NCBI GenBank assembly: GCA_016718405.1
Contig: JADKDJ010000008.1
Location: 186,001 to 250,000 of the forward strand
Reading direction: 5' to 3'
DNA: 64,000 nt
Origin: Candidatus Rhodoferax odensensis
GTDB lineage: Bacteria; Pseudomonadota; Gammaproteobacteria; Burkholderiales; Burkholderiaceae_C
Made by a program: the position numbers and the translations under genes. Below the pieces are notes generated by a model. The model did no database searches. It was not told the DNA's origin and saw nothing but the letters and a program-made list of their open reading frames with translations. This document shows positions 8,462-17,387 of the stretch, piece after piece (position 1 is the stretch's first letter; each line of letters begins with the position of its first letter).

Positions 8462-9073
8462 CTAGGTCACGCGCAAGCCGGTCTCGCGCTCCAACTGGGC
8501 CGCTACTTTGGGCTCAAAGCCCTTCAGGTGTTTGATGACCGCTTTGGCCTCTTCGGGCTGGTGCAGGTCAATGTGCACACGCGCCATCTGGTACCAGCCA
8601 AACGGGCTCATGGGTTGCAATTGGGTGTTACGTTTGAGCGCCGCCAGCGCTTCTTCCAGCCGCCCCTGGCGCACCAGCACCAGGCCCAGGCCGTACCAGG
8701 CGCGGTCCATTTTTTCTTCAATCGCCAGCGCGGCGCGAAAGCCCTGCTCGGCCTCGCCCAGTCGCCCCAGCAACTCGGCCACAAAAGCGAGATTGAAGTG
8801 CGCGTTGGAAGTTTTGGCGCTCAGCGCCAGCGCCTGTTCAAAGTAACGGTAGGCGACTTCCTGCTGACCATCCTGCAGCGCTGCGTAGGCCAGGCTGTTG
8901 AGCGCCAGCACATCCTGGGGCGCGCGGCGCAATATTCCCTGAAACACCTCGGTGGCGGCGTGGCGCGCGCCAACCAGGAGCAGTGTTTTGGCTTTCCAGA
9001 CCAGCCACCAGCGCTCAAATCGCCCCAGATTCGGCGTGGGCGAATAGCCCGTCATAGCTGGATTCACTGGCAT
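8462..9073 (-). CDS. Tetratricopeptide repeat protein
   Basis: 203-aa protein built mostly of TPR helices (about residues 30-200: VFQGILRRAPQDVLALNSLAYAALQ, AYRYFEQALALSAKTSNAHFNLAFV, AEQGFRAALAIEEKMDRAWYGLG, EALAALKRNTQLQPMSPFGWYQMA), giving at least four repeats. TPRs mediate protein-protein contacts; partner unknown. ATG 9073 has AGGAGT at ideal spacing and overlaps the end of the upstream membrane gene by 10 bp, so the two form an operon leading towards the symporter genes. The longer open frame upstream is shadow sequence inside the preceding gene. Confidence 0.85.
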   Translation of the reverse strand: MPVNPAMTGYSPTPNLGRFERWWLVWKAKTLLLVGARHAATEVFQGILRRAPQDVLALNSLAYAALQDGQQEVAYRYFEQALALSAKTSNAHFNLAFVAELLGRLGEAEQGFRAALAIEEKMDRAWYGLGLVLVRQGRLEEALAALKRNTQLQPMSPFGWYQMARVHIDLHQPEEAKAVIKHLKGFEPKVAAQLERETGLRVT

Positions 9074-9360
9074 GCGGCCACTCCTGTTTGCAGACAAAAG
9101 TCGATTTTCAGTTTGACAACCAGCACCCAGGCAATCAGCAGCCAGCTCGCGGCAGCCAGCGGTATGTGCTGATCCAGGATCAGTTTCGGGCTGACCCGGC
9201 GTGTGATCCACAGCGCTGGTTTGGCCGCGATATCGAGCATTTGCCAAAAAATGTTGGTGTTGCGTTTGGCCCCGGCGAGCAAACCCAACAGGAAACGCCC
9301 CACGATGAACAGCAGGGAGAGTTCGATCAGGCTCTTAGCGATCACGATGGCCAACAACAT
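9064..9360 (-). CDS. Small integral membrane protein upstream of TPR gene
   Basis: 98-aa protein with two membrane helices: about 2-25 (LLAIVIAKSLIELSLLFIVGRFLLGLLAG) and about 68-88 (AAASWLLIAWVLVVKLKIDF). The arrangement resembles the YggT-like group of small membrane proteins, but similarity is not strong enough to name it. ATG 9360 begins right at the first helix; Shine-Dalgarno is weak. Coupled by overlap to the TPR gene. Divergent from the small membrane gene at 9599. Confidence 0.65.
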   Translation of the reverse strand: MLLAIVIAKSLIELSLLFIVGRFLLGLLAGAKRNTNIFWQMLDIAAKPALWITRRVSPKLILDQHIPLAAASWLLIAWVLVVKLKIDFCLQTGVAACQ

Positions 9361-9453
9361 GAATCTGTGTTCTTTCTTAGAGACAACTTCGCTCTGGGCG
9401 CAATTTGCGGCTGCTGGCTGACCGGATTCTGACAAGGCGCTTGACATTAACTT

Positions 9454-9464
9454 ACAAACTAGGT
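9454..9464. promoter_or_regulatory. Second copy of ACAAACTAGGT
   Basis: Identical to the 11-mer at 5200-5210, here in the divergent region between the membrane/TPR operon (start 9360) and the sensor operon (start 9599). A TTGACA hexamer lies just upstream at 9441-9446. Confidence 0.3.
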
Positions 9465-9520
9465 GTTAACCAGTGTGCTGATTTTCACATCGCGGTAAGT
9501 GACACCAACTGAGGCCAAAC

Positions 9521-9536
9521 CTAGGGTATGTCCTAG
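9521..9536. promoter_or_regulatory. Dyad CTAGG-N6-CCTAG
   Basis: Perfect 5-bp inverted repeat CTAGG (9521-9525) and CCTAG (9532-9536) separated by GTATGT, 63 bp upstream of the sensor operon start. Spacing of one helical turn between half-site centres suits a dimeric regulator. Binding factor not known. Confidence 0.35.
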
Positions 9537-9598
9537 CCAGGGTGCGACCTACAATGAACCGAAAACACCCCCCGACAAGCAGTTGAGGAGAACCGCGC

Positions 9599-9796
9599 AT
9601 GCAACGCTCCGACATCACCGGTCAGCGCCTGGTGGCCATCGTCTTGCTAGGCTGCGTGCTGTTCAACTACCCGGTGCTGTCGCTGTTCAGCAAGCCCGCA
9701 ATGTGGCTGGGCATTCCGCTGCTGTACCTGTATATCTTTGTCATCTGGGCATTGCTCATCGGATTGACCGCCTTCGTCATTGAGCGGCGCGAGTAA
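9599..9796 (+). CDS. Small two-helix membrane protein preceding the SSS sensor kinase
   Basis: 65-aa protein with helices at about 10-30 (LVAIVLLGCVLFNYPVLSLF) and 35-60 (LGIPLLYLYIFVIWALLIGLTAFVI) and a charged tail ERRE. GAGGAG precedes the ATG. It is 11 bp from the next gene, and small proteins of this kind regularly precede SSS-type hybrid kinases, so it is probably an accessory subunit of the membrane sensor. No enzymatic motif. Confidence 0.75.
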   Translation: MQRSDITGQRLVAIVLLGCVLFNYPVLSLFSKPAMWLGIPLLYLYIFVIWALLIGLTAFVIERRE

Positions 9797-9807
9797 AGAC
9801 GCCAACC

Positions 9808-12573
9808 ATGCTGCAGGGTTGGGTCATCATCAGCGTGTCGTTCGCCTACCTGGGCGTGTTGTTTGCGATCGCTTACTACGGGGACAAGCGTTCCGACGCG
9901 GGGCGCTCGATCATTGCCAACCCCGCCATCTACGCCTTGTCGCTGGCGGTTTACTGCACCACCTGGACCTTTTACGGCAGCGTTGGGCGCGCGGCCTCGG
10001 CCGGCATCGGCTTTCTGCCGATCTACCTCGGCCCAACGCTGATTGCCGGGCTGTGGTGGTTCGTGTTGCTGAAAATCATCCGCATCAGCAAGGCCAACCG
10101 CATCACCTCCATCGCCGACTTCGTGGCCTCGCGTTATGGCAAGAGCCAGTTGCTGGGGGGCCTGGTGACCGTGATCGCGGTGGTGGGGGTCATTCCCTAC
10201 ATCTCGCTGCAACTCAAGGCGGTGTCCAACAGCTTCACGATTTTGCTGCAGTACCCGGCCATCGTGATGCCGACCAAGGTCGCTGCACAGGCCCTGTGGC
10301 AAGACAGCGCCCTGTACATCGCCTTGATCCTGGCGGCGTTCACACTCTTGTTTGGCACGCGGCACCTGGACGCCACCGAACGCCACGAAGGCATGGTGGC
10401 GGCCATTGCCTTTGAGTCGATGGTCAAACTGCTGGCGTTTCTGGCGGTGGGGCTGTTTGTCACATTCAGTCTGTTCGACGGTTTTGGCGACATCTTCACC
10501 CGCGCCGAACTGGTGCCCAAGCTCAAGGCGCTGATGACGGTGGCCGACACCGGCAACAGCTACGGCAGCTGGTGGTCCCTGACCATGCTGTCGATGCTCT
10601 CGGTGATGCTGCTGCCGCGCCAGTTCCAGATTGCAGTGGTGGAGAACGTCAACGAGCAGCACCTGCGCAAGGCGGTGTGGCTGTTTCCGCTGTACCTGCT
10701 GCTGATCAACATCTTCGTGCTGCCGATTGCGCTGGGCGGCATGCTGCACTTCCCCTTGGGCAATGTGGATGCCGACACCTTTGTGTTGACGCTGCCGATG
10801 GCGCAGCGGCACGAGGCGCTGACCCTGTTTGTGTTCATTGGTGGCCTGTCGGCCGCCACCGGCATGGTGATCGTCGAGACCATCGCCCTGTCCACCATGA
10901 TCTGCAACGATCTGGTGATGCCGCTGGCCCTGCGCATCAAGGCCCTGCGGCTCAACGAACGCAGCGATTTATCGGGCCTGCTGCTGGGCATCCGGCGCTG
11001 GGCCATCGTGGCAATCCTGCTGCTGGGCTACATCTACTTTCGCGCGGCGGGTGAAGCCTATGCGCTGGTGGGCATTGGCCTGATTTCGTTCGCGGCGGTG
11101 GCCCAGTTCGCCCCGGCCATCTTCGGCGGCATCTACTGGAAAGGCGGCACGCGCAACGGCGCCATTGCCGGGCTGCTGGGCGGCTTTGTGGTGTGGGGCT
11201 ACACCCTGCTGCTGCCATCGTTTGCCAAATCCGGTTGGTTGCCATCAGAGTTCCTGCGCGAGGGCCTGTTCGGGCTGGCGCTGCTGCGACCGCAGCAACT
11301 GTTTGGACTGGGCGGCCTGGACGAGATTTCGCACAGCCTGTTCTGGAGTCTGCTGGTCAACATCGGCGGCTATCTGGCAGTGTCGCTGGTGGACCGTCCC
11401 AGCGTGGTGGAGACGCGCCAGGCCACTGCCTTTGTCGACGTGTTTCGCCACACCGTGGGCGTGTCCAGTGGCTCGCGGCTATGGCGCGGCAGTGCCCAGG
11501 TGCAGGACTTGCTGCCGCTGATCGGCCGCTTTCTGGGGCCGCAACGTGCGCAGGACGCGTTCTTGCACTACGCCCGCAGTCGTGGGCTGGGCAGCGTGGC
11601 CGAATTGACCGCGGACGCCGAGTTGGTGCACCACGCCGAGACCTTGCTGGCGGGAGCCATTGGCGGCGCCTCGGCGCGCGCCATGGTGGCCTCGGTGGTG
11701 CAAGAGGAGCCCTTGGGCCTGGACGAGGTGATGAACATTCTGGACGAGGCCTCGCAGGTGCGCGCCTACTCCAAGGAGCTTGAACTCAAATCGCAGGAAC
11801 TCGAAGCCGCTACCGCTGAATTACGCGCCGCCAACGAGCGGCTAAAGGAGCTGGATCGCCTGAAGGACGACTTCATGTCCACCGTGACCCACGAGCTGCG
11901 CACACCGCTCACGTCGATTCGCGCCTTTTCGGAAATCCTGCTCGAAGACCCCAAGACCGGCCTAACCGAGCGCAAGAAGTTCCTGGGCATCATCGTCAAG
12001 GAAACCGAGCGCCTAACCCGCCTGATCAACCAGGTGCTGGACATGGCCAAGATCGAGTCGGGCAACGCCGAGTGGCACCCAGCCGAGCTGAACCTGCGTG
12101 AGGTGATCGAGGAATCGGTGGCGGCGACTTCCTCCTTGTTCAGCGACCGGCACGTCATGCTGACGCAAGACCTGGCCAGCGACACCGCGTTGATCCTGGC
12201 CGACCGTGACCGCCTGATTCAGGTGATGCTCAACCTGCTGTCCAACGCCGTGAAATTTTGCGCCAGCAACGACGGCAAGGTGCACGTGACGCTGCGCCGA
12301 GAGGGCGCTGCTCTGCGGGTGGATGTGCGGGATAACGGTCCCGGTATCAGCAGTGCCAACCAGGGTTTGATCTTCGAGCGCTTTCGCCAGGTCGGCAACA
12401 CCATGACCGACAAGCCACAAGGCACCGGCCTGGGGCTACCGATCAGCCGCCACATCATCGAGCGTTTTGGCGGGCGCCTGTGGGTGCAAAGCAAGCCCGG
12501 CCAGGGCGCCACCTTCTCGTTTACACTGCCCCTGCAGCAGGCCAACGCCAGCGCCGCAGGGACGCCACTTTAG
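9808..12573 (+). CDS. SSS-transporter/sensor histidine kinase hybrid (CbrA/CrbS-like)
   Basis: 921-aa inner-membrane sensor. Residues about 1-480 form a sodium:solute symporter-like domain of some 12-13 helices (CTTWTFYGSVGRAASAGIGFLPIYLGPT, SIADFVASRYGKS, MLLPRQFQIAVVENVNEQHLRKAVWLFP). A linker coiled coil (about 650-685) leads to the HisKA domain with phospho-acceptor His695 (STVTHELRTPLTS) and an HATPase domain with N, G1 and G2 boxes (LLSNAVKFC, DNGPGIS, GTGLGLPI). Such hybrids couple nutrient sensing or transport to phosphorelay; CbrA and CrbS control carbon or acetate use. Unlike CbrA no PAS domain is obvious. The next gene, 16 bp on, is its likely response regulator. Confidence 0.93.
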   Translation: MLQGWVIISVSFAYLGVLFAIAYYGDKRSDAGRSIIANPAIYALSLAVYCTTWTFYGSVGRAASAGIGFLPIYLGPTLIAGLWWFVLLKIIRISKANRITSIADFVASRYGKSQLLGGLVTVIAVVGVIPYISLQLKAVSNSFTILLQYPAIVMPTKVAAQALWQDSALYIALILAAFTLLFGTRHLDATERHEGMVAAIAFESMVKLLAFLAVGLFVTFSLFDGFGDIFTRAELVPKLKALMTVADTGNSYGSWWSLTMLSMLSVMLLPRQFQIAVVENVNEQHLRKAVWLFPLYLLLINIFVLPIALGGMLHFPLGNVDADTFVLTLPMAQRHEALTLFVFIGGLSAATGMVIVETIALSTMICNDLVMPLALRIKALRLNERSDLSGLLLGIRRWAIVAILLLGYIYFRAAGEAYALVGIGLISFAAVAQFAPAIFGGIYWKGGTRNGAIAGLLGGFVVWGYTLLLPSFAKSGWLPSEFLREGLFGLALLRPQQLFGLGGLDEISHSLFWSLLVNIGGYLAVSLVDRPSVVETRQATAFVDVFRHTVGVSSGSRLWRGSAQVQDLLPLIGRFLGPQRAQDAFLHYARSRGLGSVAELTADAELVHHAETLLAGAIGGASARAMVASVVQEEPLGLDEVMNILDEASQVRAYSKELELKSQELEAATAELRAANERLKELDRLKDDFMSTVTHELRTPLTSIRAFSEILLEDPKTGLTERKKFLGIIVKETERLTRLINQVLDMAKIESGNAEWHPAELNLREVIEESVAATSSLFSDRHVMLTQDLASDTALILADRDRLIQVMLNLLSNAVKFCASNDGKVHVTLRREGAALRVDVRDNGPGISSANQGLIFERFRQVGNTMTDKPQGTGLGLPISRHIIERFGGRLWVQSKPGQGATFSFTLPLQQANASAAGTPL

Positions 12574-12589
12574 CCCGACTGGACCCCCC

Positions 12590-12967
12590 ATGAGCCACCG
12601 CATACTGATCGCCGACGATGAGCCCAACATCGTCGTATCACTTGAATTCCTGATGAAACGGGAGGGCTTCGACGTGCAGGTTGCCGTCGATGGCGAGGCC
12701 GCCCTGCAAGCCATCGCACAGCAGGTACCGGACCTGATCTTGCTGGACATCATGCTACCCAAGAAGGATGGCTTTGAGGTCTGCCAGCAGATTCGCGCCA
12801 ATCCGCAATGCGCGTCGGTCAAGGTGGTGATGCTCACAGCCAAGGGCCGTGACACCGAGGTCAGCAAAGGCCTGGCTCTCGGTGCCGACGCCTACATGAC
12901 CAAACCCTTCTCGACCAAAGACCTGGTCGCCAAGGTGCGTGAGTTGCTTGGATTGGGTACCGACTAG
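12590..12967 (+). CDS. Receiver-only response regulator
   Basis: 125-aa CheY-like receiver with no output domain. Acidic pocket D9-D10-E11, phospho-acceptor D53 (LLDIMLPKKDG), T in the MLTAKG strand and K in YMTKPFSTKDL are all present, so it should be phosphorylatable. Starts 16 bp after the hybrid kinase, its presumed partner. Lack of a DNA-binding domain implies that it acts through protein contact, possibly with the pseudokinase-exonuclease or DUF294 product downstream; this is inference. CrbR-type partners of similar kinases instead carry a LuxR domain. Confidence 0.92.
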   Translation: MSHRILIADDEPNIVVSLEFLMKREGFDVQVAVDGEAALQAIAQQVPDLILLDIMLPKKDGFEVCQQIRANPQCASVKVVMLTAKGRDTEVSKGLALGADAYMTKPFSTKDLVAKVRELLGLGTD

Positions 12968-13015
12968 TCGCTGCCGTATGACTGACAGCGACCGCTGACC
13001 CTCCACCGCGCCGCC

Positions 13016-15190
13016 ATGCATCACCGCTACCGCCTTGCTGTTGGACTGGCTGCGCTGTATGGCCTGCTGGCGGTGCTGTTTGGCATCCTGGGCGCGGTGC
13101 TGTGGGCCGACATGCAAAACGTCGAGCGCCAGGCCACGCTGGACATATTGCAGCCACGGCTGCCGCTGGCTGTATTCATCATTCTGCTGGCCTGGGGCGC
13201 ACTGGGCGGCCTGGTCTGGCTGCTGTACCGGGCTTACGCCCTGGCCCCCATGCGCATGCGCGAACAGGCCTTGGTGATGGTTGCGTCCAACCCAAGCTTG
13301 CGCCTGCAGGAGCGCGGCGCCAGCGAGATCCGGACCCTGGCGCAGGTGGTCAACGCGCTGGCCGATCAGCGCGAATCGCTGCAGCAGGACGTGGCCCAGA
13401 AGATTGAGCAGGCCAAGGCCTCGGTTGAAGAAGAGCGCAACCGCCTGGCCGCGCTGATGTCGGAGTTGACCCAAAGCGTGGTGGTGTGCAATCTGGACGG
13501 GCGCATTTTGCTGTACAACAACCGCGCCCGCTTGCAGTTTCAGGTGCTGGGCAGTAACACCCCTGGTGGCAGCGCAACGCTGATCGGGCTGGGTCGATCG
13601 ATCTTTGCCGTCATGGAGCGCAACCTGATCACGCACGCGCTGGAGAGCGTGCAGCACCGGCTGCGCCGCGGCAGCGCACAACCGTCGGCCAACTTCGTCA
13701 CCACGACGCGCGCCGGGCAATTGATCCGGGTCCAGATGGCACCGGTGTTCGGCGCCGCCGAGGTAATGCCCGCAGCGGCCGAGCGCAGCATCAGCGGCTA
13801 CGTGCTGATGCTCGACAACATCACCCGCACCGTGCAGGCCCAGAGCCAGCGCGATCAACTTCTGCAGACCCTGACCGAAGGCAGCCGCGCCGCCCTGGGT
13901 AATGTGCGCGCCGCCGTGGAGAACCTGCAGCAGTACCCGGACATGGACAGCCAGCAACGTGACCGCTTTGTGGGCGTGATCCGCGATGAGGTGCAAGCCA
14001 TGAGCCAGCATCTCGATCAGGCCAGTGCCGACTACAACGACGCCCTCAAGACACACTGGCCGCTGGAGGATATGCACGGCGCTGATCTGCTCCAGGCCGC
14101 GCGGCAAAGAATTGAGCACCGACTCGGCTTGAGCGTGACCGTCGATGCCCTGCCGCAGGACCTATGGATTCGAGTGGACAGCTTTGCGCTGCTGCAGAGC
14201 CTGAGCTACCTGGCGGGCCGCCTGCAGGACCAGTACGCGGTTGACGCCGTGGCGCTGCGTCTGAACCCGGCCGGACGCATGGCGGAACTTGATCTGCTGT
14301 GGTCAGGCGAGGGCTTGAGCGCCGGTGTGCTGGCGCAATGGGAGGCCGCCTCCATGCGCGGCGCAGGAGAAGAGTCGCCACTGACACTGCATGACGTGAT
14401 TGAACGCCATGGCGGTGAGCTCTGGCAACAACGCGACGCCCGCACCCCCCTGTCCCTGATTCGCATGTTGTTGCCCACCGCCGTGGCGCAGGACGCCGCG
14501 GACCCGGCCACCTGGCTGCGCAACGAGAGCCGACCGGAGTACTACGATTTTGATCTGTTCCGGCAAACCGAGGAAACCCGTGCCCTGGACGACCAGTTGC
14601 TGACCAAGTTGAGCTACACCGTGTTTGATACCGAAACCACCGGGCTGGAGCCCTCCGCAGGTGACGAGATCATTCAGATTGGTGCCACCCGCATCGTCAA
14701 CGGGCGACTGCTGCGCAACGAGGCGATCGACCAGTTGATCGACCCCAAACGGCGACTCAAGCCAGAGTCGATCCCGATCCACGGCATCACCGAAGAAATG
14801 GTGAAGGGTCAGCCCACCATTGCCGAGGTGCTGCCGGTGTTCCATGAGTTCTGCGAAGACACCGTGCTGGTAGCCCACAACGCGGCGTTTGACATGCGCT
14901 TCCTGCAACTCAAGGAGGCCGCCACCGGCATCGAGTTCAGGCATCCGGTGCTCGATACGCTGCTGCTGTCGGCGGTGATTCATCCCAACCAGGAGTCGCA
15001 CCGGCTCGAAGCCATCGCCGAGCGACTGGGCATCAACGTGATTGGCCGCCACACCGCGCTGGGCGACGCGATCGTCACCGGCGAGATCTTTCTCAAGATG
15101 ATTCCACTGCTGGCCGAACAGAACATCCACACCCTGGGACAGGCCCGCGCCGCCGCCGCCAAGACCTACTACGCCCGCGTCGATTACTGA
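13016..15190 (+). CDS. Membrane PAS/pseudokinase fused to DEDDh 3'-5' exonuclease (DnaQ/PolC type)
   Basis: 724 aa. Two N-terminal membrane helices (about 7-28 and 42-63), a HAMP-like segment, a PAS-like region (about 140-275), and a kinase-like helix pair plus ATPase-like region (about 280-485) in which no H-box histidine or clear N/G boxes are seen. From about 530 a complete exonuclease domain follows: D538 and E540 (FDTETTG), D626 (HNAAFDMRF), H679 and D684 (RHTALGDA). So the nuclease looks active while the kinase looks dead. Family relatives are the epsilon-like exonucleases found beside SSS kinases and acetate permeases. Substrate and role at the membrane unknown. Confidence 0.88.
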   Translation: MHHRYRLAVGLAALYGLLAVLFGILGAVLWADMQNVERQATLDILQPRLPLAVFIILLAWGALGGLVWLLYRAYALAPMRMREQALVMVASNPSLRLQERGASEIRTLAQVVNALADQRESLQQDVAQKIEQAKASVEEERNRLAALMSELTQSVVVCNLDGRILLYNNRARLQFQVLGSNTPGGSATLIGLGRSIFAVMERNLITHALESVQHRLRRGSAQPSANFVTTTRAGQLIRVQMAPVFGAAEVMPAAAERSISGYVLMLDNITRTVQAQSQRDQLLQTLTEGSRAALGNVRAAVENLQQYPDMDSQQRDRFVGVIRDEVQAMSQHLDQASADYNDALKTHWPLEDMHGADLLQAARQRIEHRLGLSVTVDALPQDLWIRVDSFALLQSLSYLAGRLQDQYAVDAVALRLNPAGRMAELDLLWSGEGLSAGVLAQWEAASMRGAGEESPLTLHDVIERHGGELWQQRDARTPLSLIRMLLPTAVAQDAADPATWLRNESRPEYYDFDLFRQTEETRALDDQLLTKLSYTVFDTETTGLEPSAGDEIIQIGATRIVNGRLLRNEAIDQLIDPKRRLKPESIPIHGITEEMVKGQPTIAEVLPVFHEFCEDTVLVAHNAAFDMRFLQLKEAATGIEFRHPVLDTLLLSAVIHPNQESHRLEAIAERLGINVIGRHTALGDAIVTGEIFLKMIPLLAEQNIHTLGQARAAAAKTYYARVDY

Positions 15191-15210
15191 CCCGCATCGC
15201 ACACCCCACC

Positions 15211-16674
15211 ATGTCCGCATCACTGCCCCCCGCCCTGCGCCATGAAGCCCATGCCGCGATGCACAGCCCCTTGAGCCAGTTGCCGCAACGCGACCCGGTG
15301 ACGGCCCGGCTGGCCACACCCCTGCGCGAGGCACTGGCGACCATGGACAGCAAACGCATCGGCTCGATCGTCATCGTCGACGATTCGGGGCGCATGCCGC
15401 TCGGGATATTTACCCTGCGCGATGTGCTGCATCGGGTAACCTTGCCCGAAATCAGCTTGGATGAGCCAATTGCCAGCGTGATGACCGGCGGCGTGATCAC
15501 GGTACGGCCACACACCACCGCCTACGAGGCCTCTCTGATCATGGCGCGCCGGGGCTTGCGCCACCTGCTGGTGGTGGACGAGGCGGCCAACTTGGTCTCG
15601 ATCGTGTCGCAGAACGATCTGTATGCGCTGCAGCGCACCAGTCTGAAAGATGTCAGCAACGACATTCGGCAAGCGCGCGACCTGGCCACGCTACAGGCCT
15701 GCGCCAAGGACATCCAGCGCATTGCGCTGGCGCTGCTCAAACAAGGAATGGCAGCCGAGCAGTTGACGCAATTCATCTCCACACTCAACGACCTGTTGAC
15801 GCTGCGCGTGATCGAACTGACCCATGACGAGTTTGACCTGCCGCAGATCAAATGGTGCTGGGTGGCACTGGGCTCGGAAGGACGCTACGAGCAAACCCTG
15901 TGCACCGACCAGGACAACGGCATCATTTTCGAGTGCGAGCAAGCGAACGACGCCGAGGCCCTGCGTCAGCGCCTGTTGCCGTTTGCGCAGGCGGTCAACA
16001 ACAAACTTGACGCCTGCGGCTTCCCGCTGTGCCAGGGTGGCATCATGGCGGGCAACCCGCAGTGGTGCCTGTCCCTGACCGAGTGGCGTGGCCGATTTGG
16101 TGACTGGATGGACCATCCGCAACCCAAGGCCTTGCTCAACGCCGCCATCTTCTTTGACTTCCGGCCACTCTATGGCCATGAAGCGCTGGCCGATGCATTG
16201 CGTCAGTGGTTGCTGGACAAGGCCCGCAACGCCCAGTTGTTCCTGCGTCTGATGGCAGACAACGCCCTGCAATGCGCGCCGCCACTGGGGATGATTCGCG
16301 ACTTTGTGTTTGACGACAACAAGGAGTTCCCCAACACGCTGGACCTGAAGATGTATGGTTCGCGCCCGTTTGTGGACGCGGCACGACTGCTCTCACTCAC
16401 CCACGGCGTTGCCCAGACCAGCACGGCGCAGCGCCTGCTGGGGGCATCCAAATCGGTCAATTTCGGTGGCGACGATGTGGCCGCGATGGTGGACGGTTTC
16501 TACTACATCCAGTTGCTGCGCCTGCGTCACCAGCACCAGGTATTGGGTCAGTCCGGTGGCGGCAACCGCATCGACCCCAACCAGCTCAATGAACTCGACC
16601 GCCACATTCTCAAGGAAGCCTTCAAACAGGCGCGCAAGTTGCAAAGCCGACTGAAGATGGACTATCGGCTGTAA
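15211..16674 (+). CDS. CBS-domain putative nucleotidyltransferase (DUF294)
   Basis: 487-aa soluble protein. A CBS pair occupies about 25-145 (ALATMDSKRIGSIVIVDDSG; ASLIMARRGLRHLLVVDE). The DUF294 nucleotidyltransferase-like core has G221-S-E-G-R-x-E and T232-D-x-D235 (a GS...D-x-D signature that binds metal/nucleotide in the polymerase-beta-like fold), and DUF294_C follows (FFDFRPLYG, LKMYGSRPFVDAARLLSLTHG). Starts 20 bp after the exonuclease gene, last in the sensor operon. The CBS pair suggests adenylate sensing; the PII-uridylyltransferase-like core suggests protein or nucleotide modification. Actual substrate is unknown. Confidence 0.88.
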   Translation: MSASLPPALRHEAHAAMHSPLSQLPQRDPVTARLATPLREALATMDSKRIGSIVIVDDSGRMPLGIFTLRDVLHRVTLPEISLDEPIASVMTGGVITVRPHTTAYEASLIMARRGLRHLLVVDEAANLVSIVSQNDLYALQRTSLKDVSNDIRQARDLATLQACAKDIQRIALALLKQGMAAEQLTQFISTLNDLLTLRVIELTHDEFDLPQIKWCWVALGSEGRYEQTLCTDQDNGIIFECEQANDAEALRQRLLPFAQAVNNKLDACGFPLCQGGIMAGNPQWCLSLTEWRGRFGDWMDHPQPKALLNAAIFFDFRPLYGHEALADALRQWLLDKARNAQLFLRLMADNALQCAPPLGMIRDFVFDDNKEFPNTLDLKMYGSRPFVDAARLLSLTHGVAQTSTAQRLLGASKSVNFGGDDVAAMVDGFYYIQLLRLRHQHQVLGQSGGGNRIDPNQLNELDRHILKEAFKQARKLQSRLKMDYRL

Positions 16675-16733
16675 AACCTAATCAATTGGGGTCAGAGCTT
16701 GTTTACAGCGCAAAGTGGTCGACCCACAAGGCT

Positions 16734-17378
16734 TCAGGACGGCTTGCGCACCACGCCCGCACCGACGGCGCCAGCGCGCTCCCAATCGCCATCACCGAAC
16801 CATGCATCGCCCGCGAGGTAAGCGCGCAGCATCGGCAACGCGTCAAAACCCCAAAACAACTTGTCGCCGACCGCGAAGCTGGGCACGCCAAATACGCCGT
16901 GATCGATTGCAGTTTGCGTGTGCGTAGCCAGTTCGGCCTTGACCTCGGCGCTGCCCGGATCGCGGCGCGGTGCCAATTGTTCGGTCAAGCGCCGCAGCCG
17001 ATCCGCGTCGGTGGCATCCAAACCGCCTTGCCAGACATGGCGAAAAATCGTCTCGGTCACGTAGCGATTGGGTAAGCCCTTGGTATCGCAGGCCACCGCC
17101 AAACGCAGCAGAGCCAGCGGATTGAACGGGTGCGCCGCGGGCAACTGCAGGTCCACGCCATGCTGGTGCGCGTGCCATAACACCTGGCGGTAGGTCCAAT
17201 CCCGTTTGGGCGCGATTTCAGCCGGACCCAATTGGCCATGGTGTTTGAGCAGCGCGGCAAACAGCACCGGCTGGTAACGCATGTTGTAGCTGTGGCCCAT
17301 CAGTGACTCGGGCATGCGCTCGAACGCCAGGTAAGCGTAGGGCGAAACAAGGTCGAAAAAGAAAGTGATGTCCCGCAT
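16734..17378 (-). CDS. DsbA-like 2-hydroxychromene-2-carboxylate isomerase family protein
   Basis: 214-aa thioredoxin-fold protein of the HCCA isomerase/GST-kappa group. FFFDLVSPYAYLA holds the active-site serine (S11) in place of the DsbA cysteine, and GVFGVPSFAVG gives the cis-proline loop; an all-helical insert lies between. Family members are glutathione-dependent isomerases of aromatic degradation, but many are of unknown substrate. Last gene of the minus-strand acyl-CoA operon, 9 bp after the YbaK fusion gene. Good confidence in family, low in substrate. Confidence 0.85.
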   Translation of the reverse strand: MRDITFFFDLVSPYAYLAFERMPESLMGHSYNMRYQPVLFAALLKHHGQLGPAEIAPKRDWTYRQVLWHAHQHGVDLQLPAAHPFNPLALLRLAVACDTKGLPNRYVTETIFRHVWQGGLDATDADRLRRLTEQLAPRRDPGSAEVKAELATHTQTAIDHGVFGVPSFAVGDKLFWGFDALPMLRAYLAGDAWFGDGDWERAGAVGAGVVRKPS

Positions 17379-17387
17379 GCCGGTTCC

